Of a stretch of DNA of 64,000 nucleotides, positions 43,575 through 52,727 are shown in pieces. Under the pieces are notes generated by a model, which had not been told where the DNA came from, did not search any database, and saw only the letters and a program-made list of their open reading frames with translations. The stretch covers positions 2,780,501 to 2,844,500 of the forward strand of contig NZ_CP016756.1 in NCBI RefSeq assembly GCF_001700965.1, read 5' to 3'. The stretch's first letter is position 1; every line of letters begins with the position of its first letter. This stretch comes from Stenotrophomonas nitritireducens (lineage in GTDB: Bacteria; Pseudomonadota; Gammaproteobacteria; Xanthomonadales; Xanthomonadaceae). A program made the translations under genes and the position numbers.

Positions 43575-44459
43575 ATGTTCACAACCTTGGTAGCGGTCAT
43601 CGCAGCACTGGTACTTGGCCATCTGGCGCCCGCGCTGCTGGCCACAGTGCGCGACTGGCGTTGGTTCGGGCGTTACCTGGGCTGGTGGCACGCGCAGTTG
43701 GGCGAATCGGCCGGGCACTATGCCGTGCTGGTGGCGATCCTGCCCTGCGTGCTGCTGATGGGCCTGCTGCAATGGGCTCTGGATGGGCGATTGTTCGGGT
43801 TGCCCGCGCTGTTGTTCGGCATCGTGGTGCTGGCCTTGTGCTGGGGCCCGCGTGACCTGGACCGTGACGTCGAAGCGGTGATCGATGCCGAGGACGGGCC
43901 CGCCGCCGCGCTGGCCGTGTCCCGGCTGCAGTCGGCCGGCGGCAGCCTGCGCGAGGACGCGCCGGGTCTGGTCGAAGCAACCGTGATCAACGCACTGCGG
44001 CGCTGGTTTGCGCCGCTGTTCTGGTTCCTGTTGCTGGGCCCGGCCGGTGTGCTGCTGTACCGGCTGTTGGCGCAGGCGTCGCAGGGCGCGCAATCGGCGC
44101 TGCTGTCCAGTGACGAGCGGCGGGCGGGGGATGGGCTGCTGGCGGTGCTGGAATGGCCGGTGGCACAGCTGATGACGCTGTCGATGGCGCTGGTGGGCAA
44201 TTTCGATACGGTGTTTTCGGCCTGGCGCCGCGCCGCGGGTAATCGCTGGGCGCTGCAGCTGGGCTTTCTGGCCGAGGCCGCGCGTGCCAGCGTCGGTGCC
44301 GAACTGGTCGAAGAAGCCGAAGCGGCGCGCCTGCAGGGGCTGGTGCCGGCGGACGAACGCTACCCGGAACTGCGCGATGCGATGAGCCTGGTCTGGCGCA
44401 TGTTGCTGCTGTGGATGGCGGTGCTGGCGCTGCTGGTGATTGCTGGCTGGGTAGGCTGA
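43575..44459 (+). CDS. ampE: AmpE/CobD-CbiB-like inner membrane protein
   Basis: A 294-residue membrane protein of the AmpE family, related to CobD/CbiB. It has an N-terminal helix, further helices at about 48-90 and 138-165, the cytoplasmic RDLDRDVEAVIDAEDGP stretch, and a C-terminal helix (LLLWMAVLALLVIAGWVG). In enterobacteria AmpE is encoded with the amidase AmpD, a regulator of beta-lactamase induction. Here the upstream gene is nudC and no ampD is adjacent. Its own activity is poorly defined. Confidence 0.82.
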   Translation: MFTTLVAVIAALVLGHLAPALLATVRDWRWFGRYLGWWHAQLGESAGHYAVLVAILPCVLLMGLLQWALDGRLFGLPALLFGIVVLALCWGPRDLDRDVEAVIDAEDGPAAALAVSRLQSAGGSLREDAPGLVEATVINALRRWFAPLFWFLLLGPAGVLLYRLLAQASQGAQSALLSSDERRAGDGLLAVLEWPVAQLMTLSMALVGNFDTVFSAWRRAAGNRWALQLGFLAEAARASVGAELVEEAEAARLQGLVPADERYPELRDAMSLVWRMLLLWMAVLALLVIAGWVG

Positions 44460-44483
44460 GCCAAGCGCCAATCGGAAGCGGCA

Positions 44484-44628
44484 GTAGCCCGGGTAAGCGC
44501 AGTGCACCCGGGAAGCAGGAGTCTGGTTGGATTCAAGGCTGTTGGCTGTTGGCCGGTGCCCTCGGGTGCGCTGCGCTTACCCGGGCTACGCGAACTGTAC
44601 CGGATGCACTGCGCTTGGCCGGGCTATA
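44484..44628. repeat. GTAGCCCGGGTAAGCGC repeats
   Basis: A forward copy (GTAGCCCGGGTAAGCG..., 44484-44512), an inverted copy (44561-44589, ending CTAC) and a degenerate third (about 44598-44628). Again a GTAG-headed hairpin, but of a different sequence class from SMAG. The elements lie between the convergent ampE and DUF2752 genes. Confidence 0.75.
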
Positions 44629-44643
44629 CCAATCCGGCGGTTT

Positions 44644-45060
44644 TCAGCCCGGTGCCAGCAGGTTGAACGGGTACCAGGGCAGGTTGCGCAGCAACCAATA
44701 GGAAACGATCAGCACCAGCCACGGGATCGGCCGTGCGAACAGCCGTACCAGCCAACTCAGCTTTGCCGGCAATAGCCCGGCCCCGTGCAGCGCCATGACC
44801 AGCACGGGGATGATCGAGACCACCAGCAGCGGGTTCATCGCCAGTGCCTGGGGCAGATCCAGGTGCACCAGCGCATGCAGGCAGCGGGTGCTGCCGCAGC
44901 CCGGGCACCAGAGTCCGGTCAAGGCATAGAAGGGGCAGGGCGGGAGCGGGTTACCCGGAACATTCGGGTCGATCCGGCCCAGTACCGCCACCGCGCCCAC
45001 GCTGATGCCGGCAATCGCGGCCAGGGGCATGTAGCGCAGCAGGTGTTGCGGGAACTGCAT
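44644..45060 (-). CDS. DUF2752 membrane protein
   Basis: A 138-residue protein with three or four helices and the family hallmark CPFYALTGLWCPGCGSTR. The paired cysteines suggest metal or redox binding. It is the third gene of a minus-strand run with CD225- and TM2-type genes, a combination often seen together. Function unknown. Confidence 0.9.
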   Translation of the reverse strand: MQFPQHLLRYMPLAAIAGISVGAVAVLGRIDPNVPGNPLPPCPFYALTGLWCPGCGSTRCLHALVHLDLPQALAMNPLLVVSIIPVLVMALHGAGLLPAKLSWLVRLFARPIPWLVLIVSYWLLRNLPWYPFNLLAPG

Positions 45061-45105
45061 AGCAGGACAACAGGTCGGCCGGATCCGGCCGACCTGTCGG
45101 TTTCA

Positions 45106-45387
45106 TCAGTAGCTGGAGGCGCCAGTCATTGCGCCGCCCACACCGAGCACCATGACCAGCACGATGTACACAACGAAGACGACGATGCCGGCAACGGCGG
45201 CGTAGATGGCCCACTTCTTGGCCTTGTCGGCCGCTTCGCGGGCGCCGGCGATATCACCAGCAGCCAGCAGACCGTTGACCTTTGCTGCCTGGACGATGGA
45301 GACAATGCCCAGCGGTATGCAGCAGAACAGGGTGGACAGGATGGCCCAGACGAGGTTGTTGGATACGGCGGGACTGCTTGTATTCAC
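45106..45387 (-). CDS. CD225/dispanin-like small membrane protein
   Basis: A 93-residue protein. The N-terminal half matches the CD225/dispanin domain (NNLVWAILSTLFCCIPLGIVSIVQAAKV), with a double cysteine beside the first hydrophobic segment, followed by a second helix (AIYAAVAGIVVFVVYIVLVMVLG). Eukaryotic relatives are IFITM proteins; the bacterial role is unknown. It is the middle gene of the three-gene run. Confidence 0.88.
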   Translation of the reverse strand: MNTSSPAVSNNLVWAILSTLFCCIPLGIVSIVQAAKVNGLLAAGDIAGAREAADKAKKWAIYAAVAGIVVFVVYIVLVMVLGVGGAMTGASSY

Positions 45388-45408
45388 GTAAAACTCCTTG
45401 TTGAAAAA

Positions 45409-45741
45409 TCAGCGTGACCTGCAGGCATTCGCCGCCGTCAGCGACGAGATGATCATTGTGGCAACCCAGGTTAGCGGCCACGTGATGAAACCGATGAAGA
45501 CAAAGCACAGCAGGAAGTTGACGAACGACAGCGCCCAGTAGCCGAACATGATGATCAGCCCGGTGGCGACATTGCCCGCATACAGGTGGCCGATGCCGAA
45601 CACCTGGAAGAACCCCGGCAGCACCTCCAGCAACGCGGCTACCCCGCCGGATTTCTGCGGATGGTAGTAGTGGTGCACCTGCTGCGGCGCCGGTGGCGGC
45701 GCAGACGGTACCGCTGGCAGTGATGGCGTGGTGCTGTCCAT
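45409..45741 (-). CDS. TM2-like small membrane protein
   Basis: A 110-residue protein. A Pro/Ser-rich N-terminus with HHYYHPQKSGG precedes hydrophobic segments with the TM2-type pattern (LEVLPGFFQVFGIGHLYAGNVATGLIIM, then a second long hydrophobic region). The start is ATG 45741 preceded by AGGGGA. It starts the three-gene small-membrane-protein run; 21 bp separate it from the CD225 gene. Confidence 0.8.
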   Translation of the reverse strand: MDSTTPSLPAVPSAPPPAPQQVHHYYHPQKSGGVAALLEVLPGFFQVFGIGHLYAGNVATGLIIMFGYWALSFVNFLLCFVFIGFITWPLTWVATMIISSLTAANACRSR

Positions 45742-45836
45742 GTATCCCCTTGCTCCCGAGCTGTGCTGCATTCCCCGCAGCCACATTGGGCGTTAGCCTA
45801 GCCACTTGTCCTATTTCTGGAAAGAGGTATTCCTAC

Positions 45837-47726
45837 TCAAGCCTCATCCCCGCGCAGCTTGCGGACCAGATCTTCCAGCTTGGCGGCATCGGTGGCGCGC
45901 CCCTCCACCGGCGGCCCGGCCACCACGTTGATGTGCGCGCGGAAGCGCCGCGGCACGCGCATCCGCCCCAGCCGGGTATCGCGCCGGCTCCACATGCTGG
46001 CCCACATGCCCTTCAGGGCCATCGGTACCACCGGCACCGGCCGCCGCGCCAGGATCTTCTCCACGCCGGATTTGAAGGCGGCTATTTCGCCATCCTTGGT
46101 CAAGGCGCCTTCCGGAAAGATGCAGACCAGCTCGCCGTCAGCCAGCGCCGCGTCCACCTCGTCGAAGGCCCGCTGCATCAGCGCGGCGTCCTCCCTGGGG
46201 CTGGCGATGGGGATGGCCTTGGCGGTCGTGAAGATCCAGCGCATCACCGGGATGTTGAAGATCTTGTAGTACATGACGAAGCGCGCCGGGCGCGGGATCA
46301 CCGCCGACAGGATCAGCGCGTCCATGTAGCTGACGTGGTTGCAGACGATCAGCGCCGCGCCCTCGTCCGGCACATTTTCCTCCACGCCCTTGACCCGCAG
46401 CCGGTACAGCGAGCGCACCATCACCCAGCTGAGGAAGCGCATCAGAAACTCGGGCACGATGCTGAAGATGTAGACCGCGACCACGATGTTGGCGATGGCC
46501 AGTGCCAGGAACAGCTGCGGGATGCTCCACTTGAGCAGGCTCTGGGTGAGCAGGCCGAGCACCGCCGCCAATACGATGAAGCCCGAGTTCTGGATGTTGA
46601 GCGCGGCGAACACGCGCGACATCTCCGACTTCGGCGTGCGGCTCTGGATCAGCGCGAACAGCGGCACCACGAAGAAACCGGTGAACAGGCCGATGCCGAG
46701 CAGGTCGATGATGATGCGCCAGCTGCCCGTCTGCTGGATGAAGCCGGCCACATCCAGGCCAGCGGCGGCCACCGCGCCGGTACGCGCGAAATACAGATCC
46801 AGCAGGAACGCGCTCATGCCGAACGCGCCCAACGGCACCAGGCCGATCTCGACGATGCGCCCGGACAGCTTCTCGCATAGCAGCGAGCCGACCCCGGTGC
46901 CCAGCGAGAACAGTGCCAGCGCGAAGATGTACAGCACCTCGTCGCCGCCGAGGTTCACCACCGCATAGGTGGGCAGCTGCGAGGTCAGGACGGTGCCGAA
47001 GAACCAGAACCACGACACACCCAGAATCGCGTTGCGCACGGCCTTCTGCTTCTTGGCCAGGCGCAGCACCACCAGCGATTCGCTGATCGGGTTCCAGTTG
47101 ATCTTCAGCTCCGGCGCACCGGCATCCACGCGCGGAATCATGCGTGCGGTGAAGTTGCCGATCAGGGCCAGCGCGATGATGGCGACAGCGGCCACGATCG
47201 GGCCGTAGGCACCGGCCAGGGCGAAGATCATGCCGCCGGCGATCATGCCGGTGAGGATGGAAATGGAGGTGCCCATTTCCACCAGGCCGTTGCCGCCGGT
47301 CAGTTCCTCAGGCTTGAGGATGGACGGCAGCACCGAGTATTTGACCGGGCCGAACAAGGTGGACTGCAGGCCGGTGCAGAACAGTGCGATCAGCAGGACC
47401 GGCATGTTCTGGGTGAGGAAGCCTACTGCGGCCAGCGACATCACCACGATCTCCATGGTGGTGGTGATCACGATGAGCTTCTGCTTCTCGAGTTTTTCGG
47501 CGATCTGCCCGGCCAGGGCGGAGAACAGGAAGTAGGGCAGGATGAACAGCGCCGGCGCCAGGTTGGTGTACAGCGTGCGTTCCTCGCTGCTGACGCCCAG
47601 GTAGAACAGCAGCCCGATGATTGCCTGACGGTAGATGTTGTCGTTGAACGCGCCCAGCGCCTGGACGATGAAGAACGGAAGGAAGCGGCGCTGCTTGAGC
47701 AGGGCGAACTGGTTATGGCCGGACAT
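45837..47726 (-). CDS. LplT-type MFS transporter fused to PlsC acyltransferase
   Basis: A 629-residue fusion. Residues 1-430 form a 12-helix MFS domain like the lysophospholipid transporter LplT (FFIVQALGAFNDNIYRQAI; LFGPVKYSVLPSILKPEEL). Residues 439-629 are a PlsC-type acyltransferase with HX4D (H464 to D469 in CNHVSYMD) and FPEG (537-540). The pair would flip lysophospholipids inward and reacylate them. The AMP-ligase domain that completes the three-domain Aas-type fusions is absent, so acyl groups must come from acyl-CoA or acyl-ACP. Confidence 0.92.
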   Translation of the reverse strand: MSGHNQFALLKQRRFLPFFIVQALGAFNDNIYRQAIIGLLFYLGVSSEERTLYTNLAPALFILPYFLFSALAGQIAEKLEKQKLIVITTTMEIVVMSLAAVGFLTQNMPVLLIALFCTGLQSTLFGPVKYSVLPSILKPEELTGGNGLVEMGTSISILTGMIAGGMIFALAGAYGPIVAAVAIIALALIGNFTARMIPRVDAGAPELKINWNPISESLVVLRLAKKQKAVRNAILGVSWFWFFGTVLTSQLPTYAVVNLGGDEVLYIFALALFSLGTGVGSLLCEKLSGRIVEIGLVPLGAFGMSAFLLDLYFARTGAVAAAGLDVAGFIQQTGSWRIIIDLLGIGLFTGFFVVPLFALIQSRTPKSEMSRVFAALNIQNSGFIVLAAVLGLLTQSLLKWSIPQLFLALAIANIVVAVYIFSIVPEFLMRFLSWVMVRSLYRLRVKGVEENVPDEGAALIVCNHVSYMDALILSAVIPRPARFVMYYKIFNIPVMRWIFTTAKAIPIASPREDAALMQRAFDEVDAALADGELVCIFPEGALTKDGEIAAFKSGVEKILARRPVPVVPMALKGMWASMWSRRDTRLGRMRVPRRFRAHINVVAGPPVEGRATDAAKLEDLVRKLRGDEA

Positions 47727-47808
47727 CGTGTCTCCTCGGTGCTGCGCGGCACATTAGCAGAACCGCATGTCGCTATTGATCAAGCCGGGCATGCATTGCA
47801 GAGGGCTC

Positions 47809-48681
47809 TCAAGCCTGGTTTGCGGGCAGCAGCCCGAGCAGGGCGCGGGCTGCCGGCGTGGGGTCGGCCCGCCACACCGCACAGGTACGGAAATGGAAGT
47901 CCTCGACCAGCGGCCGCACCACCGTGCGTTGCATGCGGGCGGCCATGCTGTCGGGCACCACCGCCACGGCCAGCCCGGCGGCGACCAGCTGCTGCTGCAG
48001 TTCGCTGTGGGTGACCTCGTATTGCAGCTGCGCCTGGATGCCGCGTTCGTGCAGCGCGTCATCGAGCATGCGCCGCACTCCGGCACCGGGCACCAGCGCC
48101 GCCAGCGGCAGGCCCTGCAAGGCCTGCAGCGGGATGGTGCGGTGCTGGGTGAGCGGGTGGTCGATGGGCATCACCAATGAGAGGCCTTCCTCGTGCAGCA
48201 GGCGGTGCTGGGGCGGCAGGCTTATCTGCGGGCCGACGCCGACCAACGCCACATCCAGCCGGCCGTCCTCGAGCTCGGCCAGCAGCACATCGCTCATGCC
48301 GACCTTCAGATGCACCTCCACGGCCGGATGGGCGGCACGGAAGGCCGCCAGCAGGGCCGGCACGTCGACCACGTTGAGCGAGGTGATCTGGCCGATGTTG
48401 ATGCGCCCGCGCACCGTGCCCAAGGTCAGTGCCATCTCTTCGTGCAGGCGCGCCGCCGCCTGCAGGGTGAGCCTGGCGTTGTGCAGGAACACCTCGCCGG
48501 CGGCGGTGGGACGCACCCGCCGGTGGCTGCGTTCGAACAGACGTGTGCCAAAGGCCTCTTCGAGCCGCGCGATCTGGTGGCTCAACGCCGACTGCACGGT
48601 GTGGCAGCGCGCCGCGGCGGCGGTGAAACCGCCTTCCTCGGCCACGGCGACGGCAAATTCGAGCTGGCGCAGGGTGAACAT
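47809..48681 (-). CDS. LysR family regulator
   Basis: A 290-residue LTTR with N-terminal HTH (FTLRQLEFAVAVAEEGGF; HTVQSALSHQIARLEEAFG; FERSHRRVRPTAAG) and a periplasmic-binding-protein-like effector domain. It is divergent from an MFS exporter 96 bp away, the typical LysR arrangement for controlling the neighbour. The inducer is unknown. Confidence 0.9.
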   Translation of the reverse strand: MFTLRQLEFAVAVAEEGGFTAAAARCHTVQSALSHQIARLEEAFGTRLFERSHRRVRPTAAGEVFLHNARLTLQAAARLHEEMALTLGTVRGRINIGQITSLNVVDVPALLAAFRAAHPAVEVHLKVGMSDVLLAELEDGRLDVALVGVGPQISLPPQHRLLHEEGLSLVMPIDHPLTQHRTIPLQALQGLPLAALVPGAGVRRMLDDALHERGIQAQLQYEVTHSELQQQLVAAGLAVAVVPDSMAARMQRTVVRPLVEDFHFRTCAVWRADPTPAARALLGLLPANQA

Positions 48682-48777
48682 GCCATCACTGAAGCAGATG
48701 GATGGAATGAAAACAATACATTTGTGTCATCAATGGCAGCGGCCCAGACTGAGCCCCGTACCCCCTCAGGCCCACCC

Positions 48778-49989
48778 ATGAATACCCCCGCATCCCCGTC
48801 CGCCCACCGTCCCCTGAGCCAGGCGCAGGTCCTGCTGCTGGCGCTGGCCACCGGCCTGATCGTGGCCGGCAACTACTACGCCCAGCCGCTGCTGCAGATC
48901 CTGGCCGACGCGTTCCATATCGGTGCCGAGCAGGCTGGCTGGGTGGTGACCGTCGCGCAGCTAGCCTATGCCGCCGGCCTGCTGCTGATCGTGCCGCTGG
49001 GCGACCGGCTGGAGCGCCGCCGTCTGATCGTTGGCTTGTTCGTGCTGGCGGCGGTGGGGCTGGCGATCAGCGCCAGTGCAACGCACTTCGTGCAACTGCT
49101 TGTGGGCACCGCCTTGTCCGGGCTCAGCGCGGTGGCCGCGCAGGTGATCGTGGCGCATGCGGCAGGCCTGGCCGCGCCGGAGCATCGCGGGCGGGTGGTC
49201 GGCACCATCATGGCCGGGTTGCTGCTGGGCATTCTGCTCGCGCGTACGGCCTCTGGTCTGCTGGCCGGGTTTGGCTCCTGGCACACCATCTATTGGGTGG
49301 CGTGCGTGGCGCTGCTGGTGCTGGCGGTGGTGTTGGCGCGGATGCTGCCGGCGCATCAACCCAGTGCGCGGATGTCGTATCCACGGTTGATCGGATCGGT
49401 GCTGCTGTTGTTGCGTGATGAGCCGCTGCTGCGCCGGCGTTCCTTGCTGGGTGCGTTGTTGTTTGCCGGTTTCAGCGTGTTCTGGACGCCGCTGGCGTTC
49501 CTGTTGTCGGGCCCGGCGTATGGCTATTCGATTGCCGCGATCGGTCTGTTTGGCCTGATCGGCGCGGCCGGTGCATTGGCCGCCAGCAGTGGTGGCAAGT
49601 TGACCGATCGCGGCCATGGCCGCGCGGTAGCGGTAGGCGGTCTGCTGATGATGCTGCTGTCGTGGCTGTTGCTGGGTTTCGCGCCGGTGTCGCTGGCGGC
49701 GCTGATCATTGGCGTGGTGTTGCTGGACATTGCCGTGCAGGCGGTCCACATCAACAACCAGAGCGTGATCTATCAGTTGGACGAGGGCGCGCGCAGCCGC
49801 ATCACCTCGGCCTATATGACCTGCTATTTCATCGGTGGCGCCAGCGGTTCGGTTGCCAGCACGATGGCCTGGACGCGGCATGGCTGGAATGGTGTCTGCG
49901 TGCTGGGTGGCGTATTGGCACTGATCGGCCTGCTGGTGTATTTCCTGCCGGTCCGCAAGCCGGCGGGCAAGCCTGTGGGAGCGGCGTGA
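48778..49989 (+). CDS. MFS transporter (YnfM/sugar-efflux-like)
   Basis: A 403-residue 12-helix transporter with the subgroup start LLALATGLIVAGNYYAQPLLQILADAF and the MFS loop GDRLERRRLIVG between helices 2 and 3. The last residues VGAA and the TGA stop are encoded by the GTGGGAGCGGCGTGAG repeat that follows, so the repeat has set the C-terminus. It is probably regulated by the divergent LysR gene; substrate unknown. Confidence 0.88.
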   Translation: MNTPASPSAHRPLSQAQVLLLALATGLIVAGNYYAQPLLQILADAFHIGAEQAGWVVTVAQLAYAAGLLLIVPLGDRLERRRLIVGLFVLAAVGLAISASATHFVQLLVGTALSGLSAVAAQVIVAHAAGLAAPEHRGRVVGTIMAGLLLGILLARTASGLLAGFGSWHTIYWVACVALLVLAVVLARMLPAHQPSARMSYPRLIGSVLLLLRDEPLLRRRSLLGALLFAGFSVFWTPLAFLLSGPAYGYSIAAIGLFGLIGAAGALAASSGGKLTDRGHGRAVAVGGLLMMLLSWLLLGFAPVSLAALIIGVVLLDIAVQAVHINNQSVIYQLDEGARSRITSAYMTCYFIGGASGSVASTMAWTRHGWNGVCVLGGVLALIGLLVYFLPVRKPAGKPVGAA

Positions 49990-50403
49990 GCTGCGAAGCC
50001 TCAGTAAGCACTGGCCCTGCAGCTGTGGGAGCGGCGTAAGCCGCGAAGCTAGCGACAGTGCGCGGTCGATGTGTATGCAATCTGAGGATGCGTGAGCCAA
50101 GCGGCTTCGCCGCTTCCCCTCTCCTGCCTTCGGCATCCTCTCCCGCAAGGGGAGAGGAGAAGAGCACTAGCCAAAGCCAAAGCCAAAGCTAGATCCAAAG
50201 CTGTGGGAGCGGCGTCAGCCGCGAAGCTCGTATTGCCAACGTTGGCGGTGACCCAACGTTTGTAGGAGCGGCATAAGCCGCGAAGCTGGCAACAGTGCGC
50301 GATCGATACGTATGCAATCTGAGGATGTATGCGCCAAGCGGCTTCGCCGCTTCCCCTCTCCTGCCTTCGACATCCTCTCCCGCAAGGGGAGAGGAGAAGA
50401 GCA
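49978..50403. repeat. Duplicated 142-bp compound repeat with hexamer remnant
   Basis: Two nearly identical 142-bp units (50025-50166 and 50262-50403). Each carries a GTGGGAGCGGC or GTAGGAGCGGC hairpin, a spacer (GCAATCTGAGGATG...), GCGGCTTCGCCGC, and a CCCCTCTCC/GGAGAGG hairpin. Between them are 3.5 AGCCAA hexamers (50169-50189) and another GTGGGAGCGGC copy (about 50202-50227). A first partial copy overlaps the MFS stop at 49978. No gene is present in 49990-50441. Confidence 0.88.
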
Positions 50404-50441
50404 ACAGCTAAAGCGAAAAGCCCACTCCACCCAACAACAGC

Positions 50442-52637
50442 TCAACGCGCTGTTGCTGCGGCTCCCGCCGACGCTGGCAACATCGCCTCTTCCGCAGCCG
50501 CGCGCAGCTTCGGCAACAGGCGCAGCATCAGTGCCAGCTGGGTGCGCACCAGCCGCGACTTGTCGTCAATCTCATCGGACATCTGCTCCAGCGCATCGGC
50601 CAGGGCGATCTCATCTTCCTGCGGTTGGGCAGGCTGGCGCGTGGCCAGGGCTTGCGCCAAGGCGGTCAGCGATTGCTGCAGTTGCCGGTGGCCGCTGGCG
50701 ACCAGTGCATCTTCATTGACCGCATCGGCCTGCGCGCGGTGAGCACCCAAGGCTGACAGATAGCCCAGCAAGGTGTTCGACAAGCCCAGGAAGCGGAAGC
50801 CCGCGTCCAGGTTGCCGCGCGCATAACCTGGTTCGCGCAGCATGTTCGACAAGGCCACCGACAGCGCCACGTCGGCGTTGTGCATGTCACGACGGGCGAT
50901 GCGGTAGGGCAGATCGTCGCGCATGCCGCTGCGGTACTGGCCGAGCACCGCATCAAGATAGGCGGTGCTGCTGGCGATCACCTGCGCCATCACCTTGTGC
51001 AGGCGCCGGCCTTCCCAGTCCGGCAGGATCAGCAGCGAGGCGATGGCGGCGATGGCGCAGCCGATCAGGGTATCCAGGAAGCGCGGCCAGATCAGCACGA
51101 AGCCGTTGCCGATCAGGTTGAAGCACAGCAGTGCCATCACCGTGATCGCTGCCGTCGCCAGCAGGTAGCGGTCGGTGCGCGTGATGAAGAACAGCAGCGC
51201 CGCCGCCAACGCCAGCAACAACTGCAGGCCGGTGCCGGGGAACAGCTGCATCAGTGCCCAGGTCACGCCCAGGCCGAGCAGGGTGCCGGCAATACGCTGC
51301 ACCAGCCGCAGGCGGGTTGCGCCGAAATGCGGGCGGCAGACGAAGACGATGGTCAGCAGGATCCAGTAGCCGTTTTCCGGGTGCACCAGCTTCAGCAATA
51401 CATAGCCGGCAATCAGCGCCAGCGCGATGCGTACGCCGTGGCGGAACAGCAGCGAGCCAGGCGTCAGCGCCTGGCGCAGGCGTGTGCCCATCTCGCGCAG
51501 GGTGTGCGGTGAGGAATCGCGCAGACGGGTGTCGATGCCTTCCAGTGGTGTATCAGCCAGGGCGGCTTCGGACAGCTGCCGCTCGATGTTGGTCAGGTTG
51601 GCGGCCAACAGCTGCAGCGAACCGAGCAGGCGCGTCCATTGCGGGTTGCGCTGCTCGCGCAGGTACTGCAGCGAAGACTGCAGGTCCTGGCCGGCGATGC
51701 GGGTGCGCTCGCCGTAGTCGAAGGGTTGGCGCAGCCGGATGGCCTGGCCCAGGCTCTGGCAGGCCTTGCCTTGCAGGGACAGCAGGCGCCGGCAGCGGTA
51801 CAGCACGTCGCTGTGGAAGAAGGCCTCGGCCAGTGCTTCGTAAGGGTAGTGCGAGGAGCTGGCGCGTTCGTGGAAATCCTGCGCCATGTAATACAGGCGC
51901 AGGTACAGGCCAGACTGCACGCCGGGCCGGCCGGAGCGGCCAAAACGGCTGAGGATGGCAGTCTTGGCGATGTTCAGCGCCTGCACCACGCGCACGTTCT
52001 GCTCGGCCAGGGCCAGCCGCCGCGCCTGCAGGTTGCCATGTCGCACCGGTTCGAACAGATCGGCCTTGAGCTGCAGGTAGTGGCCGAGTTCGAAGAACAG
52101 CCGCGCCAGCCGCTCGCGCACCGGGCGGTTGGCGAACATCGCCGTCCACAGGATCGACAACAACCCGTACCAGGCCGCGCCGACCAGCAACGGCAACACT
52201 TCGCGCAGTGCCTGCTGCTGGTTGACGTTGTGGTGCTGGTCCAGCGCGATCATCGCGTAGATCGCCAAGGTCACCGTGGCCTGGCCGATGGAGGCGTAGC
52301 GTTCGCCCAATGCGCCGAGCAGGGTCAGGCCTAATGCGGCCAGTGCCAGGCTGGCGATGAACGGCAGGGGGTGCGGGAACAGCACGATGACTGCCGCCGC
52401 GGCGGCGGCAAAACACAGCAGCGACAGCAGCACCGATTTGGTGCGACCCCACCAGTTGTCATCGGTCTCGGCGATGGCGCTGGCGATGATGCCCAGGAAC
52501 AGGCCGGGGATGGCTTCGATGTGGCCGTCGTACCAGCCATAGGCGATGGCGGCAGTGAGTGCGATGAACACCCGCAGCCCATAGCTGGCTTTTTCGTGGG
52601 CCCAGAGCTGGCCCAAGTGACGGTCGAGGCGGCGCAT
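50442..52637 (-). CDS. FUSC family transporter-like protein (YccS type)
   Basis: A 731-residue membrane protein of the fusaric-acid-resistance/YccS group. Two blocks of about five or six helices (residues ~20-150 and ~375-510) flank a large cytoplasmic region. Each membrane block starts with the family-like pattern (YGLRVFIALTAAIAYGWYDG; FRHGVRIALALIAGYVLLKL). Members are linked to efflux of aromatic acids, but most are untested. The ATG at 52637 is preferred over one 69 bp upstream. Confidence 0.88.
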   Translation of the reverse strand: MRRLDRHLGQLWAHEKASYGLRVFIALTAAIAYGWYDGHIEAIPGLFLGIIASAIAETDDNWWGRTKSVLLSLLCFAAAAAAVIVLFPHPLPFIASLALAALGLTLLGALGERYASIGQATVTLAIYAMIALDQHHNVNQQQALREVLPLLVGAAWYGLLSILWTAMFANRPVRERLARLFFELGHYLQLKADLFEPVRHGNLQARRLALAEQNVRVVQALNIAKTAILSRFGRSGRPGVQSGLYLRLYYMAQDFHERASSSHYPYEALAEAFFHSDVLYRCRRLLSLQGKACQSLGQAIRLRQPFDYGERTRIAGQDLQSSLQYLREQRNPQWTRLLGSLQLLAANLTNIERQLSEAALADTPLEGIDTRLRDSSPHTLREMGTRLRQALTPGSLLFRHGVRIALALIAGYVLLKLVHPENGYWILLTIVFVCRPHFGATRLRLVQRIAGTLLGLGVTWALMQLFPGTGLQLLLALAAALLFFITRTDRYLLATAAITVMALLCFNLIGNGFVLIWPRFLDTLIGCAIAAIASLLILPDWEGRRLHKVMAQVIASSTAYLDAVLGQYRSGMRDDLPYRIARRDMHNADVALSVALSNMLREPGYARGNLDAGFRFLGLSNTLLGYLSALGAHRAQADAVNEDALVASGHRQLQQSLTALAQALATRQPAQPQEDEIALADALEQMSDEIDDKSRLVRTQLALMLRLLPKLRAAAEEAMLPASAGAAATAR

Positions 52638-52727
52638 GCCGGAATCGGGTGCTCGCGGAGGCAGTGGGCTATCAGCTTGCGGTGCTGTCGCGATACAGGC
52701 AAGCACGACACGTCCGCAAAGCAGCGC

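Noticed and set aside
48682-48777. A specific LysR box between the LysR and MFS genes
   Set aside because: The AT-rich stretch contains imperfect T-N11-A candidates, but none is symmetrical enough to choose.
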